Notes: generated from the letters alone by a model not told the origin. DNA of 64,000 bases from Dehalococcoidia bacterium (GCA_029936675.1 JAPYSB010000001.1:114669-178668); one strand, 5' to 3'. Counted from the first letter of the stretch, positions 52,214-62,507 are shown. Made by a program: numbers and translations.

Positions 52214-54043
52214 ATGAACACATTTAACTCTTTTGGCATCACTGACACTACTTTCCGGGACGCTCATCAAAGCCTTCTTGCCACAAGACTCGAAATGAAG
52301 GATATGGAACCCATCGCGGCCCAAATGGACCAGGTCGGTTTCGCGTCTATGGAGGTCTGGGGTGGAGCTACTTTCGACGCTACTACCAGATATTTAGCTG
52401 AAGATCCTTGGGAAAGGTTGCGCCAATTCAAAAAATTAATAACGAAGACTCCCTTGTCAATGCTGTTAAGAGGGCAATCCCTGGTTGGGTACAAAGCGTA
52501 TGCTGATGACGTAGTAGATGCGTTTGTTGAACGCTCTGCGACAAACGGAATCGACATTTTTAGGGTGTTTGATGCATTGAACGATGAATGGAATCTGATC
52601 CGAGCTGCTGAAGCTGTGAAAAGTAATGGTAAGCATTTACAAATGGCAATTTGTTATTCAGTCACCGAAAACGGAAAGATGGGTGGGCCAATATATAGTT
52701 TGGACTACTATCTCGATAGAGCCAAAATTTTCCAAGAAATGGGGGCGGATAGCCTTTGTATTAAAGATATGGCAGGACTCTTATCACCTTACGACGCCTT
52801 TGAATTAATTTCAGCATTGAAAAAAGTGGTGACGGTGCCTATTCAACTACACACCCATTACACCAGTGGCATGGCCTCTATGACTGTTTTAAAAGCGATT
52901 GAAGCAGGGGTAGACGTAGTTGATGCTTGCCTAGCTCCACTAGCATTAAGAACTTCCCAGCCAGCTGTAGAGCCACTTGTTGTTACTCTACGAGGCACAG
53001 AAAATGATCCTAAATTGGATCTAGACACCCTTATAAATTTAGGGGATTACCTAGAATCAGTTTTACCGAAGTATCGCGAATATTTGGAAACCCCAAAAGT
53101 CTCTGTTATAGACACTAAAATTCTGAGTCATCAAATACCTGGTGGAATGGCGAGTAACTTGATATCGCAGCTTAGAGAAGCTGACTCATTGGATAGGCTT
53201 GCTGAGGTTCTGGAAGATATCCCCATCACTAGAAAAGAACTGGGATATCCTCCATTGGTGACACCGATGAGTCAGATGGTCGGATCTCAAGCAGTTAGTA
53301 ATGTGCTCTTTGGTAGATACAAAATGGTGTCCAATCAAGTGAAGGAGTATCTCACCGGAATGTACGGTAGGCCCCCTTCTAAGGTAGATAGCCAAATTAA
53401 AGACGCGGTCTTCGAATCCTCTGATACCGCAGAAATAAAAACCATCAATGAAAGGCCCGGGAATTTAATAGAGCCTGAATTAAACCGAGCAGAAAAAGAA
53501 GTGGCCGACATCACGAGCGATATTGATGACATCCTAATTTACGCGTTGTACCCCACCACAGGAATGAAATTTCTCAGAATAAAACATGGGCTTGATCTAA
53601 ATGCTGGCAGTGATCACTCAGAGAATCACGAAATTATTACAACAGGAACAAAGGAAGTCCCCGTTAAAAGTTTAAAGACCAGATCTTTCAATGTGTTTAT
53701 TGACGACACCTTCTATAAGGTGGAAATCGATCCTGTTAACCAAAATATGGTTTCAATTTCTGACGGAATTCGAAATCCAGAGCCCGGCAAAGATTCAAAA
53801 TCAGCATTAAATGGACCGGCAGAAAATTCCCCTGGAGAGCTGAAATCCCCTATGCCAGGTGTGCTTTTGAAATACCTAGTGGAAGCGGACCAACAAGTAA
53901 ATCGGGGTGACCCAATAGCAGTTTTAGAAGCTATGAAGATGGAAAATACTTTGCCTTCACCGAAAGATGGGCGTATCCAGTCATTGACAGTAGAACCTGG
54001 ACAAACTGTTGTAAAGGGCGACCTTCTAGCTATAATCACCTAG
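52214..54043 (+). CDS. Carboxyltransferase 5S-like domain fused to a biotin carrier (OadA/PycB-like)
   Basis: 609 residues. The N-terminal barrel (about 1-270) has ITDTTFRDAHQSLLATR with metal-binding Asp, CIKDMAGLLSPYDAFEL containing the probable carbamylated Lys, and LHTHYTSGMASM; it acts on pyruvate/oxaloacetate. A PYC_OADA conserved region follows (about 290-480). The last 75 residues are a biotinyl domain with AMKMEN, biotin on Lys575. The combination equals the alpha subunit of oxaloacetate decarboxylase, PycB, or a fused 5S and 1.3S transcarboxylase. With the 12S-like neighbour the transcarboxylase reading is attractive. mdh follows 63 bases later. Confidence 0.93.
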   Translation: MNTFNSFGITDTTFRDAHQSLLATRLEMKDMEPIAAQMDQVGFASMEVWGGATFDATTRYLAEDPWERLRQFKKLITKTPLSMLLRGQSLVGYKAYADDVVDAFVERSATNGIDIFRVFDALNDEWNLIRAAEAVKSNGKHLQMAICYSVTENGKMGGPIYSLDYYLDRAKIFQEMGADSLCIKDMAGLLSPYDAFELISALKKVVTVPIQLHTHYTSGMASMTVLKAIEAGVDVVDACLAPLALRTSQPAVEPLVVTLRGTENDPKLDLDTLINLGDYLESVLPKYREYLETPKVSVIDTKILSHQIPGGMASNLISQLREADSLDRLAEVLEDIPITRKELGYPPLVTPMSQMVGSQAVSNVLFGRYKMVSNQVKEYLTGMYGRPPSKVDSQIKDAVFESSDTAEIKTINERPGNLIEPELNRAEKEVADITSDIDDILIYALYPTTGMKFLRIKHGLDLNAGSDHSENHEIITTGTKEVPVKSLKTRSFNVFIDDTFYKVEIDPVNQNMVSISDGIRNPEPGKDSKSALNGPAENSPGELKSPMPGVLLKYLVEADQQVNRGDPIAVLEAMKMENTLPSPKDGRIQSLTVEPGQTVVKGDLLAIIT

Positions 54044-54106
54044 TCAAATTGGTTTGTAAATAATATCGAAGTTAGGATTACTAAAACACCGGGAAAGAGG
54101 AATCAA

Positions 54107-55039
54107 ATGAGAAACAAAGTGACTGTCGTTGGGGCCGGAAACGTAGGTGCGACAACCGCTCAACGTATTTTTGACGGAGGCTATGCTGACGTTGTTTTGG
54201 TGGATATCGTAGATGGGCTACCTCAAGGAAAGGCTTTGGACATGCTTGAATCTGGGCCAATTTTGGGAACAGACGCCAGCATTGTAGGTACAAATGGATA
54301 TGAAGAGACTGAAGGGTCTGATGTAGTCGTTGTAACCTCAGGAATAGCTCGCAAACCTGGCATGAGCCGAGATGATTTACTGCTCACTAATATGAAAATA
54401 GTTACCAGTGTGGTGGAACAAACTGCTAAATTTTCTCCAAATAGCGTTCATCTGATAGTCACAAACCCTCTGGATGCAATGGCACAACAAGCTTTGAAAA
54501 TCACTGGGTTCCCAAGTAATCGAGTGGTAGGCATGGCTGGCATCCTTGATACAGCTAGGTACAGAACTTTTCTCGCGGAAGAATTAGGAGTATCGGTAAA
54601 CTCTGTCTCGGCTTATGTACTTGGCGGACATGGAGACACAATGGTACCTGTGGTGGAAAGCACAAATGTTGCAGGAACCCCGGTATCTAAACTAATAGCT
54701 CCGAAAAGATTGGAAGAGATAGTACAAAGGGCGAGGGATGGTGGCGCAGAAATAGTGAATTATTTGAAGACTGGAAGTGCTTTTTACGCTCCTTCGGCAT
54801 CTATTGTTCAAATGGTAGAGGCGATTATTTTTGATAAGAAAGAGATCCTTCCATGCACCGCATATTTACAAGGCCAATACGGCATTAGTGATCTCTATGT
54901 TGGTGTGCCAGTCAAACTCGGCTCAAATGGAGTAGAAGAGATAGTTGAGTTGAATTTGAATAGCGATGAGCTCAACGCTTTAAGGAAATCCGCGGAAGCG
55001 GTACAAGAATTGGTCGAGGTTATGGCAGGAGCTCAATAG
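54107..55039 (+). CDS. mdh: Malate dehydrogenase (LDH-like type)
   Basis: 310 residues: [17 protein letters not shown], the NAD loop [17 protein letters not shown] (Asp favours NAD), [18 protein letters not shown] (substrate-loop with Arg), [22 protein letters not shown], and catalytic GGHGDTMVP. The LDH-like MDH group converts malate and oxaloacetate. AAGAGG precedes the ATG. It directly follows the biotin-fusion gene, linking oxaloacetate produced there with malate. Confidence 0.95.
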   Translation: MRNKVTVVGAGNVGATTAQRIFDGGYADVVLVDIVDGLPQGKALDMLESGPILGTDASIVGTNGYEETEGSDVVVVTSGIARKPGMSRDDLLLTNMKIVTSVVEQTAKFSPNSVHLIVTNPLDAMAQQALKITGFPSNRVVGMAGILDTARYRTFLAEELGVSVNSVSAYVLGGHGDTMVPVVESTNVAGTPVSKLIAPKRLEEIVQRARDGGAEIVNYLKTGSAFYAPSASIVQMVEAIIFDKKEILPCTAYLQGQYGISDLYVGVPVKLGSNGVEEIVELNLNSDELNALRKSAEAVQELVEVMAGAQ

Positions 55040-55072
55040 AGCCTCTAAATGGCATCTCGAATAAGGTGATAT

Positions 55073-55543
55073 TTGATAATTGCTGTAATAGGTGAAAGCT
55101 CCGCCTCCCCTGAAAATGCCATGCTTGCTGAAGAGGTAGGTTCTCTTTTGGCAAAAGCCAATGTAATAGTGGTTTGTGGGGGCCAGGAAGGAGTTATGAG
55201 AGCTGTTTGCAAAGGAGCCAAAAAGCATGGTGGAACCACTGTAGGAATTTTGCCAGGAATGAACTCTCTTGATTCCAACGAATATGTTGACATACCTATC
55301 TGTACTGGGCTTGGAAATGGTCGTAACTTACTAGTTACTAGGGCTGGAAAATCGGTCATCGCGATCGGTGGTTCCTACGGGACTTTATCTGAAATAGCGC
55401 TGGCATTATCAGACTCAAAGTCAGTAATTGGACTGAACACTTGGAGTTTACTCAGGGACGAACATTTAGATTGTGGAATAATAGTAGCGAAAAGCGCAGA
55501 AGAGGCCGTTCAATTCGCAATCTGTCAAGCTAACAAGAATTAA
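55073..55543 (+). CDS. LOG-like protein of the TIGR00725 type
   Basis: 156 residues with the Rossmann-like LOG fold: IIAVIGESSASPENA, VVVCGGQEGVMRAVCKGAKKHGG (GG-x-GxM), and VIAIGGSYGTLSEIALAL (GGSYGTLSE) for phosphate-binding, close to the PGGxGT motif of LOG proteins. This is the TIGR00725 type, of unknown substrate, related to nucleotide phosphoribohydrolases and DprA. The TTG start has AAGGTG upstream. It lies in the mdh-eno-gap gene string. Confidence 0.82.
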   Translation: MIIAVIGESSASPENAMLAEEVGSLLAKANVIVVCGGQEGVMRAVCKGAKKHGGTTVGILPGMNSLDSNEYVDIPICTGLGNGRNLLVTRAGKSVIAIGGSYGTLSEIALALSDSKSVIGLNTWSLLRDEHLDCGIIVAKSAEEAVQFAICQANKN

Positions 55544-55556
55544 GGACCATCCTAAA

Positions 55557-56849
55557 GTGACTTCAATTCATAATATAAAGGCAAGAGAAATCCTTGATTC
55601 AAGAGGAAACCCTACGGTCGAGGTAGATGTGGTCTTAGAAGATGGTTCTGTAGGTACCTCTGCCGTGCCTTCAGGTGCTAGTACAGGACAATACGAGGCA
55701 ATCGAACTTCGAGATGGTGATAAAAACAGATACCATGGAAAGGGTGTACTGAAAGCACTCGGTAATATCCAGAATGTTATACGCCCAAACGTCATCGGCT
55801 TTGATGCCTTTGATCAAGAAAAATTAGATTCTAAATTAATCGAGCTAGACGGGACCGAAAACAAAAGTAATTTAGGAGCAAATTCCACATTAGGAGTATC
55901 TCTTTCTACTGCCAAGGCTGCTGCCATTTCATCTAAGAAAGAGTTATTCGCTCACATTTCAGAATCAGATGAATATTTAATTCCCGTACCAATGTTGAAC
56001 GTCATTAATGGCGGCAAACATGCTGAAAATTCCACTGACATTCAGGAATTCATGATAGTCCCTGTCGGGTTTGGAACCTTCTCTGACGCCATTCAAGCCG
56101 GTTCCGAGGTATATCAATCGCTTCAGAACAATCTCAGCGAAAACAATCTCAGTACCACGGTTGGAGATGAGGGTGGATTCGCCCCGCATTTACCCTCTAA
56201 CGAGGTCGCTTTGGAGATTCTAGTAGATGCCATAACTTCTTCTGGCTATGAATGCGGTCTCCATTTTTTTATCTCTTTAGATGTAGCAGCAACGGAACTT
56301 TTTGACTCAGAGAATAAACTTTACAACTTGATATGTGAAAAAAGGCTGGTTTCGGGCGAACAGTTAAGTGAAATGTATTCTACCTGGGTAGAAAAGTATC
56401 CGATCATAAGCATTGAGGATGGCTTATCAGATGATGAATGGAGTGACTGGGGGGAAATGACGCGCCGCCTAGGCAGTAAAATACAACTAGTTGCAGATGA
56501 TTTGCTTACAACGAACACAACTAGAATATCAAAAGGCATCGAAACTCAGGCAGCGAATGCTGTGCTTATAAAGCCAAATCAAATCGGTACTTTAACCGAA
56601 ACATTAGAGGCTATCAGCCTAGTCCAATCTGTAGGATGGGGCACAGTTATAAGTCATCGGTCAGGTGAAACAGAAGACACTTTTATATCTGACTTAGCGG
56701 TAGCTACAAATTCCGGGCAAATAAAATCCGGGGCTCCTGCCAGAGGTGAAAGAACCGCTAAATACAACCGACTCATACGCATTGAGGAAAATTTAGGCAG
56801 TAGATGTAGATTTGCAGGAAGAGATGTTTACTCCCGCTATATAAGCTAG
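55557..56849 (+). CDS. eno: Enolase
   Basis: 430 residues: AREILDSRGNPTVEVDV, PSGASTGQYEA, NVINGGKHAENSTDIQEFMIVP, the metal ligands in SLDVAAT, YPIISIEDGLSDDEW and VADDLLTTN, and ISHRSGETEDTFI near the end. A full-length enolase from a GTG start. It converts 2-phosphoglycerate and phosphoenolpyruvate. It is 13 bases after the LOG-like gene. Confidence 0.97.
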   Translation: MTSIHNIKAREILDSRGNPTVEVDVVLEDGSVGTSAVPSGASTGQYEAIELRDGDKNRYHGKGVLKALGNIQNVIRPNVIGFDAFDQEKLDSKLIELDGTENKSNLGANSTLGVSLSTAKAAAISSKKELFAHISESDEYLIPVPMLNVINGGKHAENSTDIQEFMIVPVGFGTFSDAIQAGSEVYQSLQNNLSENNLSTTVGDEGGFAPHLPSNEVALEILVDAITSSGYECGLHFFISLDVAATELFDSENKLYNLICEKRLVSGEQLSEMYSTWVEKYPIISIEDGLSDDEWSDWGEMTRRLGSKIQLVADDLLTTNTTRISKGIETQAANAVLIKPNQIGTLTETLEAISLVQSVGWGTVISHRSGETEDTFISDLAVATNSGQIKSGAPARGERTAKYNRLIRIEENLGSRCRFAGRDVYSRYIS

Positions 56850-56896
56850 TTATATATGAACAAAGAGACTCATTAGACTAAAAGGGTTCAAATTAC

Positions 56897-57910
56897 ATGA
56901 AGACGCGTATTGGTATTAACGGTTTCGGAAGAATAGGTAGATTGATATTGAGGGCTGTGGTTCAAGAAGGGTACAAAGATGTTGAGATAGGGGCAATAAA
57001 TAGCTTTGCAGACCCTGAAAGTAATGCTCACATGTTTAAATATGACACAACCTACGGAACATTCAAGGGCGACGTTAAATGGACCGAGGATTCTATTGTA
57101 ATAGACGGGCATCCTGTGGTTTGTCTAAATTCCGAGTCACCTTCTTTACTCCCTTGGGGAGACCATGGTGTTGATATCGTCATTGAATGCACAGGCAAGT
57201 TTACCGATTCCGCAAAAGCGTCTGGCCATTTAGAAGGTGGGGCAAAGAAAGTAATAATTTCCGCTCCCGCAAAAAACGAAGACATTACGATAGTGTTGGG
57301 AGTCAATGAGCACCACTATGACAAAAACAAACATCACATAATGTCAAATGCTTCATGCACAACCAATTGCGCAGCACCGTTAATGAAAGTGTTGGATGAT
57401 TCTTTCGGCATAGAACAAGGAATGATGACTACCATCCATTCTTATACCAACGACCAACAAGTTCTTGACAAAAGGCACAAAGACAAACGCCGGGGCAGAG
57501 CTGCAGCAATGAATATAATTCCCACTACCACTGGAGCTGCCAAAGCGGTAGGGCAAGTTCTGCCAAATTTAGAAGGAAAGGTGCATGGCATGGCCTTCAG
57601 GGTGCCGACAGCAACCGTATCAGTTACAGACTTTGTCGCAACTCTAAAAAAAAGAGCCACGTCAGAAGAAATTAACCAGGCATACCTAGAGGTATCTCAA
57701 AATAGGCTCAATGGCATCCTTGAATATTCCAATGAGCCTCTGGTAAGTTCTGACTATCGCGCAAGTAAGTACAGTTGCACCATTGACGGGCTATCCACGA
57801 TAACCCTGGACGACAGCATGGCTAAAGTAGTTGGCTGGTATGACAATGAATGGGGGTACAGCTGTAGGACAATAGAATTGGCGAAGCTGGTCGCAGAAGC
57901 AGGGTTCTAG
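56897..57910 (+). CDS. gap: Glyceraldehyde-3-phosphate dehydrogenase, type I
   Basis: 337 residues: RIGINGFGRIGRLILRAV, then the catalytic SNASCTTNCAAPLMKVL, KVHGMAFRVPTATVSVTD and the final WYDNEWGYSCRTIELAKLV. Asn-Ser rather than Asp follows beta2 (GAINSFADPES), so cofactor preference is not clear-cut. It follows eno in the same orientation, with 47 bases between. Confidence 0.96.
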   Translation: MKTRIGINGFGRIGRLILRAVVQEGYKDVEIGAINSFADPESNAHMFKYDTTYGTFKGDVKWTEDSIVIDGHPVVCLNSESPSLLPWGDHGVDIVIECTGKFTDSAKASGHLEGGAKKVIISAPAKNEDITIVLGVNEHHYDKNKHHIMSNASCTTNCAAPLMKVLDDSFGIEQGMMTTIHSYTNDQQVLDKRHKDKRRGRAAAMNIIPTTTGAAKAVGQVLPNLEGKVHGMAFRVPTATVSVTDFVATLKKRATSEEINQAYLEVSQNRLNGILEYSNEPLVSSDYRASKYSCTIDGLSTITLDDSMAKVVGWYDNEWGYSCRTIELAKLVAEAGF

Positions 57911-57931
57911 AAATAAGATCGTTGTTCTTAA

Positions 57932-57961
57932 TTGAAGCTTGCTACTATGTAGGGTTATAAT
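57932..57961 (+). promoter_or_regulatory. Promoter for pdxST
   Basis: TTGAAG (57932-57937), 18 bases, TATAAT (57956-57961): a perfect -10 with a fair -35. Predicted start near 57968 leaves about 40 nt before the pdxS ATG at 58008, with GGAGG at a good distance. It could also set the pdxS-pdxT-R3H-tmk string apart from gap. Confidence 0.6.
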
Positions 57962-58007
57962 TTGGATAGGTGCATTCAGTTTGTATCACTGAAAATGGAG
58001 GTTATAC

Positions 58008-58907
58008 ATGGCAACAGAAATAAAACCTAACACGGGAACTTGGACCGTAAAGTCAGGGCTGGCCCAGATGTTAAAGGGTGGCGTCATTATGGATGTGGTC
58101 ACCGCAGACCAAGCAAAAATCGCAGAAGATGCTGGTGCTGTAGCAGTCATGGCACTAGAAAGAGTCCCTTCTGACATTAGGGCTGACGGTGGTGTGGCAA
58201 GGATGTCAGACCCTCAAATGATATGCGAGATAATTGAGGCGGTGACCATCCCGGTAATGGCCAAAGCAAGGATCGGCCATTTCGTAGAAGCTCAAATATT
58301 GGAGGCTCTTGGAACTGACTACATTGATGAATCTGAGGTTTTAACTCCAGCGGATGAAAACAATCACATCAATAAACATGAATTTTCCGTACCCTTCGTG
58401 TGCGGTGCTAGGGACCTAGGGGAGGCGCTCAGAAGAATAGGTGAAGGTGCCGCCATGATTAGAACAAAGGGAGAGGCCGGTTCGGGGAATATCGTTGAGG
58501 CGGTCCGACATGCAAGGAAAGTTTTGGGACAAATTAGTCATATTAGAGGTATGGAATCCGACGAGCTCATGGCCACGGCCCGAGATTTGAAGGCGCCTTA
58601 CGAACTAGTAAAAGTTATTCACCAAACCGGAGCTTTACCTGTAGTGAACTTCGCAGCTGGCGGGATTTCTACCCCAGCGGATGCCGCATTAATGATGCAA
58701 ATTGGTGTAGACGGTGTCTTTGTGGGATCTGGAATATTTAAGTCAGAAACTCCCCAAATTATGGCTAACGCAATCGTTAAAGCCACAACACATTACAAAG
58801 ACCCAGAAATGCTTGCTTCCGTCTCCAAAGGATTAGGTGCATCTATGCCAGGAATCGATGTTAGAACTTTGCCTGAATCAGAGCAGTTTGCTACTAGGGG
58901 CTGGTAA
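58008..58907 (+). CDS. pdxS: Pyridoxal 5'-phosphate synthase, PdxS subunit
   Basis: 299 residues, TIM-barrel: [43 protein letters not shown] with the catalytic Lys regions, [34 protein letters not shown] and [11 protein letters not shown]. It condenses ribose 5-phosphate, glyceraldehyde 3-phosphate and ammonia (from PdxT) into PLP. Partner pdxT follows two bases later. Confidence 0.97.
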   Translation: MATEIKPNTGTWTVKSGLAQMLKGGVIMDVVTADQAKIAEDAGAVAVMALERVPSDIRADGGVARMSDPQMICEIIEAVTIPVMAKARIGHFVEAQILEALGTDYIDESEVLTPADENNHINKHEFSVPFVCGARDLGEALRRIGEGAAMIRTKGEAGSGNIVEAVRHARKVLGQISHIRGMESDELMATARDLKAPYELVKVIHQTGALPVVNFAAGGISTPADAALMMQIGVDGVFVGSGIFKSETPQIMANAIVKATTHYKDPEMLASVSKGLGASMPGIDVRTLPESEQFATRGW

Positions 58908-58909
58908 AT

Positions 58910-59491
58910 TTGGCACCTATAGGCGTCTTGGCAGTACAAGGCGACTTTCTAGAACATAGAAATATGCTAGATTCTATTGGAATCGAATCTGTGGAAGTAA
59001 GGTTGCCTGAACAATTAGAAAACATCGATGGGTTAATCATCCCTGGCGGGGAAAGTACGACCATAGTGCAGTTGATAGATATCTATGAAATGCGGCAGCC
59101 TTTGCTGGAAAAAGCAAGGAAGGGACTGGCTGTATGGGGCACTTGTGCCGGTATGATAGTCATAGCCAAGCATTTAAAAGATAAGCGCCCTGACCCATTG
59201 GGGTTGATGGATATCGTGGTCAGCCGCAACGCGTTTGGCAGACAAATTGATAGTTTTGAGACAGACCTGGATATCAATGGGATAGACGGACCCCCTATGC
59301 ATGCCGTTTTCATTCGGGCACCACTAGTGACTGAGATAGGAAATGGGGTCGAAATATTAGCCGAAGTAGGTCATGGAAAGCCAGTTGCTGTAAAGCAAAA
59401 CAGAATTCTTGCTACCTCATTTCACCCTGAACTAACTGAAGACCCCAGAATGCACGCCATGTTCGCAAATATCGCTCATTCAATTCAATAA
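58910..59491 (+). CDS. pdxT: PLP synthase glutaminase, PdxT subunit
   Basis: 193 residues, class I glutaminase: GVLAVQGDFLEHRNML, IIPGGESTTI, the nucleophile Cys in WGTCAGMIVIAK, FIRAPLV, and the His/Glu dyad in SFHPELTEDP. It feeds ammonia to PdxS. The start is the TTG at 58910, two bases after the pdxS stop. Confidence 0.96.
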   Translation: MAPIGVLAVQGDFLEHRNMLDSIGIESVEVRLPEQLENIDGLIIPGGESTTIVQLIDIYEMRQPLLEKARKGLAVWGTCAGMIVIAKHLKDKRPDPLGLMDIVVSRNAFGRQIDSFETDLDINGIDGPPMHAVFIRAPLVTEIGNGVEILAEVGHGKPVAVKQNRILATSFHPELTEDPRMHAMFANIAHSIQ

Positions 59492-59514
59492 GACTTGGGA
59501 GGACCACAGCAAAA

Positions 59515-61092
59515 GTGATCCGAGAGACAGATATAGATCTAAACGTCCTTGTGGACGTGATTCCTGAAAGATTCAGGTCAGAGTTATTGGCCCAGGAAAA
59601 TGTGGAGGAATTGCTGGAAGTGGTCCTAGATTTAGGAAGGCAACCGGAAGCAAGATTCTTGGGTCAAAATAAACTGCTAGAAGTCGATGAAGTCACCAAA
59701 GACGATCTGGAATACGCCATAAGTAAGATCGGAATGTTCGGTGGCGATAATAGAGCAGGTATAGAACGCACCCTTCACCGCATATCGGCCATTCGAAATC
59801 GTAGTGGCAAGGTAGTAGGTATAACATTCCGGGTGGGAAGAGCAGTGTACGGAACCATCAAAATAATAGAAGACTTAGTATTGTCTGGGGAAAGTGTGCT
59901 ACTTCTCGGAAAACCAGGAGTAGGAAAGACCACGATGCTCAGAGAGGTAGCTAGAGTTTTGGCGGACGATGCAGGGAAAAGAGTGATAGTAGTGGATACA
60001 TCCAATGAAATTGCCGGAGATGGCGATATCCCACATAAAGCCATTGGAAGAGCCAGAAGAATGCAGGTACCTTACCCGACTAAACAACATGACGTGATGA
60101 TTGAGGCCGTGGAGAACCATATGCCAGAAGTCATAGTAATAGATGAAATCGGCACCGAATTAGAGGCCAATGCTGCCAGGACCATCGCAGAACGAGGGGT
60201 TCAATTAGTAGCTACAGCTCACGGTAATACTCTTGAAAATTTGATTATGAATCCCACATTATCGGACCTAGTAGGTGGCATTCAGACCGTCACACTTGGC
60301 GACATTGAGGCTAGAAGAAGGAGAACTCAAAAAACTGTATTAGAAAGAAATGCCCCCCCTACTTTTGAAAAATTGGTGGAGATACAAGGGTGGAACCTAG
60401 TAACAGTACATTCAGATGTAGCCTCAACTGTAGATAAAATGTTGCGCAGACAGACCATAAATTCTGAAGTGAGAGCAGTGGAAGAAAATGGCAACATAAG
60501 GAAGCACACAAGTTCCTCTAAATCTGATGAAGGCAACCAAAGTCCCGATTTTCCAAATGAGCATGTCGAACCATATCGTAGAACCAACAATACGGTCCCA
60601 GGCGAAACAGCAAAATTAACTCCGATAATGCCCTACGGGGTTAACAAAAGCAGATTTGATCAGGTTATCAGGTCTATGAATGCACCTATCACATTAGTCG
60701 CTGACATCAACAAAGCAGAGATGCTTGTGACAACTAAGAATTACCATAGGAGAGGAACTCAAGCATTGAAAAGTGCCGAAAAAATGGGCAAACCAGTCTT
60801 TGTGCTCAGAAAAAATACGGTTCACCAAATTGAACAGTTTGTAAAAGCAGTTACCAAAGATAATACGGGGCCTATGATTTCAGAATCGGAAAAATCGCTG
60901 GCTCTTTTGGAGGCCGAGCAGGCGTCACAAAGAATCTCCAATGGGGAACCAAAAATCCTGTTAAGAGCGCAAAACTCCTTTGTGAGAAGGCTTCAGCATC
61001 AAATAGCTACAGAGTATGGGCTTGAATCCATTAGCGAGGGAAAAGAACCCCGTAGATCAGTACTTATACATAACGATACCAATGAATTCTAA
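59515..61092 (+). CDS. SpoIIIAA-like AAA ATPase with R3H domain
   Basis: 525 residues. A P-loop ATPase domain with Walker A LLGKPGVGKTTMLREVARV and Walker B VIVIDEIGTELEANAARTIAERG, in the SpoIIIAA/Ycf45 class; TAHGNTLENLIMNPTLSDLVGG is its family block. The middle is low complexity (about 315-360), and the C-terminal 60 residues with FVRRLQHQIATEYGLESISEG form an R3H nucleic-acid-binding domain. It is found next to tmk in many Chloroflexota and cyanobacteria. Cellular function is not established. It overlaps tmk by 11 bases. Confidence 0.88.
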   Translation: MIRETDIDLNVLVDVIPERFRSELLAQENVEELLEVVLDLGRQPEARFLGQNKLLEVDEVTKDDLEYAISKIGMFGGDNRAGIERTLHRISAIRNRSGKVVGITFRVGRAVYGTIKIIEDLVLSGESVLLLGKPGVGKTTMLREVARVLADDAGKRVIVVDTSNEIAGDGDIPHKAIGRARRMQVPYPTKQHDVMIEAVENHMPEVIVIDEIGTELEANAARTIAERGVQLVATAHGNTLENLIMNPTLSDLVGGIQTVTLGDIEARRRRTQKTVLERNAPPTFEKLVEIQGWNLVTVHSDVASTVDKMLRRQTINSEVRAVEENGNIRKHTSSSKSDEGNQSPDFPNEHVEPYRRTNNTVPGETAKLTPIMPYGVNKSRFDQVIRSMNAPITLVADINKAEMLVTTKNYHRRGTQALKSAEKMGKPVFVLRKNTVHQIEQFVKAVTKDNTGPMISESEKSLALLEAEQASQRISNGEPKILLRAQNSFVRRLQHQIATEYGLESISEGKEPRRSVLIHNDTNEF

Positions 61093-61699
61093 AAATACTT
61101 TCATCGTCCTTGAAGGAGTTGAAGGAAGTGGGAAAAGTACTCAGTCGCAGATTCTTTCAAAAAGGCTCTCCTCTGAAGGTATATCCAACTTATTGATTAG
61201 AGAACCCGGAAGCACAAAAACCGGTGAAAAAATAAGGACCCTCATACTGGAAGGGCACGAGCTAAATCCTCTAACAGAATTGTTTCTTTTTTCAGCCGCT
61301 CGGTCAGAACTTATTCAAAACGAAATAATTCCCGCCCTTGATACCAACACGGTAGTCGTCTGCGACAGATATATTTACTCATCTACCGCATATCAAGGCT
61401 ATGCGAAAGGACTAAACTTAGACACTGTAGCCGAGGTTAATTCGATTGCAACCTCTCGCATAAGCCCTGACTTAGTGTTTTTATTGGACATAAATCCGGA
61501 AATCTCTTTTGAAAGGAAAAAAGCAGCCCCTAAGGATAGGTTTGAAAAAGAACCTATAACCTTTCACAACAATGTACGTAAAGGTTATCTATGCCTAGCT
61601 GAGTCAAATCAAAATGCCTGGCACATAATAGATGCCGAAAAACCTAGTGAAATCATCAGTGAAATAATTTGGCAAAAAGTAATTACTTTACTTTCATGA
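61082..61699 (+). CDS. tmk: Thymidylate kinase
   Basis: 205 residues from the ATG at 61082, which overlaps the end of the R3H gene. Walker A FIVLEGVEGSGKSTQS, the DRY motif CDRYIYSSTAYQGYAKGL, then the LID-like DINPEISFERKKAAPKDRFE. It phosphorylates dTMP. The end overlaps the convergent phosphatase gene by 17 bases. Confidence 0.95.
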   Translation: MNSKNTFIVLEGVEGSGKSTQSQILSKRLSSEGISNLLIREPGSTKTGEKIRTLILEGHELNPLTELFLFSAARSELIQNEIIPALDTNTVVVCDRYIYSSTAYQGYAKGLNLDTVAEVNSIATSRISPDLVFLLDINPEISFERKKAAPKDRFEKEPITFHNNVRKGYLCLAESNQNAWHIIDAEKPSEIISEIIWQKVITLLS

Positions 61700-62429
61700 T
61701 TGGCATCTTCTGATTTTCAAAAATAGCCAGTGGGTTGCTTTCAACCATTTGAGTCGCCTTGTATGAACCGATGATTTGTTTTGCAAATCTAAAACCCAAA
61801 TCCATGTCATAGCAACGCTGACCCTCTGCCATATGGGTATCAGAGGCGATGATGTGAATTAATCCCTCAGTCATCATATCTACCGAGGCTTTTTGTGCTT
61901 TTTCGCCAAACTTACCGTACAAACTGCTTGCGGTTAACTGAGATTTACATCCCATACGCACAAATTCCCCTAACAACGCCCGTTCATCTTCGAAAAGGCG
62001 CATCCTCTCGGGATGGGCCAAGACTGGAATCAACCCAGACTGCAATAAATCAGCGATGACTGGTTCTATATATGAAGGGCGGCCTTCCCAAGGCATTTCA
62101 ACCAATATATATTCGCTATTATTTAATGTGAGGGCCTTACCGTTTTCAATGTCCTGAACCAAATCTAAGTCAATATGATTTTCCATACCTAATTTAACGT
62201 CGACACAGGTTTTCTTCTGAGTAAGGTTTCCATTTATATTGGAGACCAGATCTTTTATTAAGTGTACGGAATGGTTCTCAGTTACATCTTTCCTGTGCGG
62301 CGTTGCGATAATCATTTTAGTGTTTTGGCTTTGCGCAATTTCGCATATCTGTATCGATTCTAGAAAATCTTCTGGCCCATCATCAACACCGGGTAATAAA
62401 TGGTTATGTATATCATACAAATCGATCAT
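61683..62429 (-). CDS. CpsB/YwqE-type protein-tyrosine phosphatase (PHP fold)
   Basis: 248 residues: the N-terminal metal motif DIHNHLLPGVDDGPED, IATPH, VEMPW, PVLAHPERMR and ASDTHMAEG carry the PHP ligands. The pattern is CpsB/CapC/YwqE, manganese-dependent tyrosine phosphatases that control exopolysaccharide synthesis by acting on a BY-kinase. No kinase gene is in view, but a glycosyltransferase lies 1 kb on, so a polysaccharide locus may begin past the window end. Confidence 0.88.
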   Translation of the reverse strand: MIDLYDIHNHLLPGVDDGPEDFLESIQICEIAQSQNTKMIIATPHRKDVTENHSVHLIKDLVSNINGNLTQKKTCVDVKLGMENHIDLDLVQDIENGKALTLNNSEYILVEMPWEGRPSYIEPVIADLLQSGLIPVLAHPERMRLFEDERALLGEFVRMGCKSQLTASSLYGKFGEKAQKASVDMMTEGLIHIIASDTHMAEGQRCYDMDLGFRFAKQIIGSYKATQMVESNPLAIFENQKMPIMKVK

Positions 62430-62507
62430 ATTATTATGTTACACCTTTCAAATATTTTTCCCTTACTCTGATAAAATCATCCCAAATAAAACTATTTCTA
62501 CTGTGAC

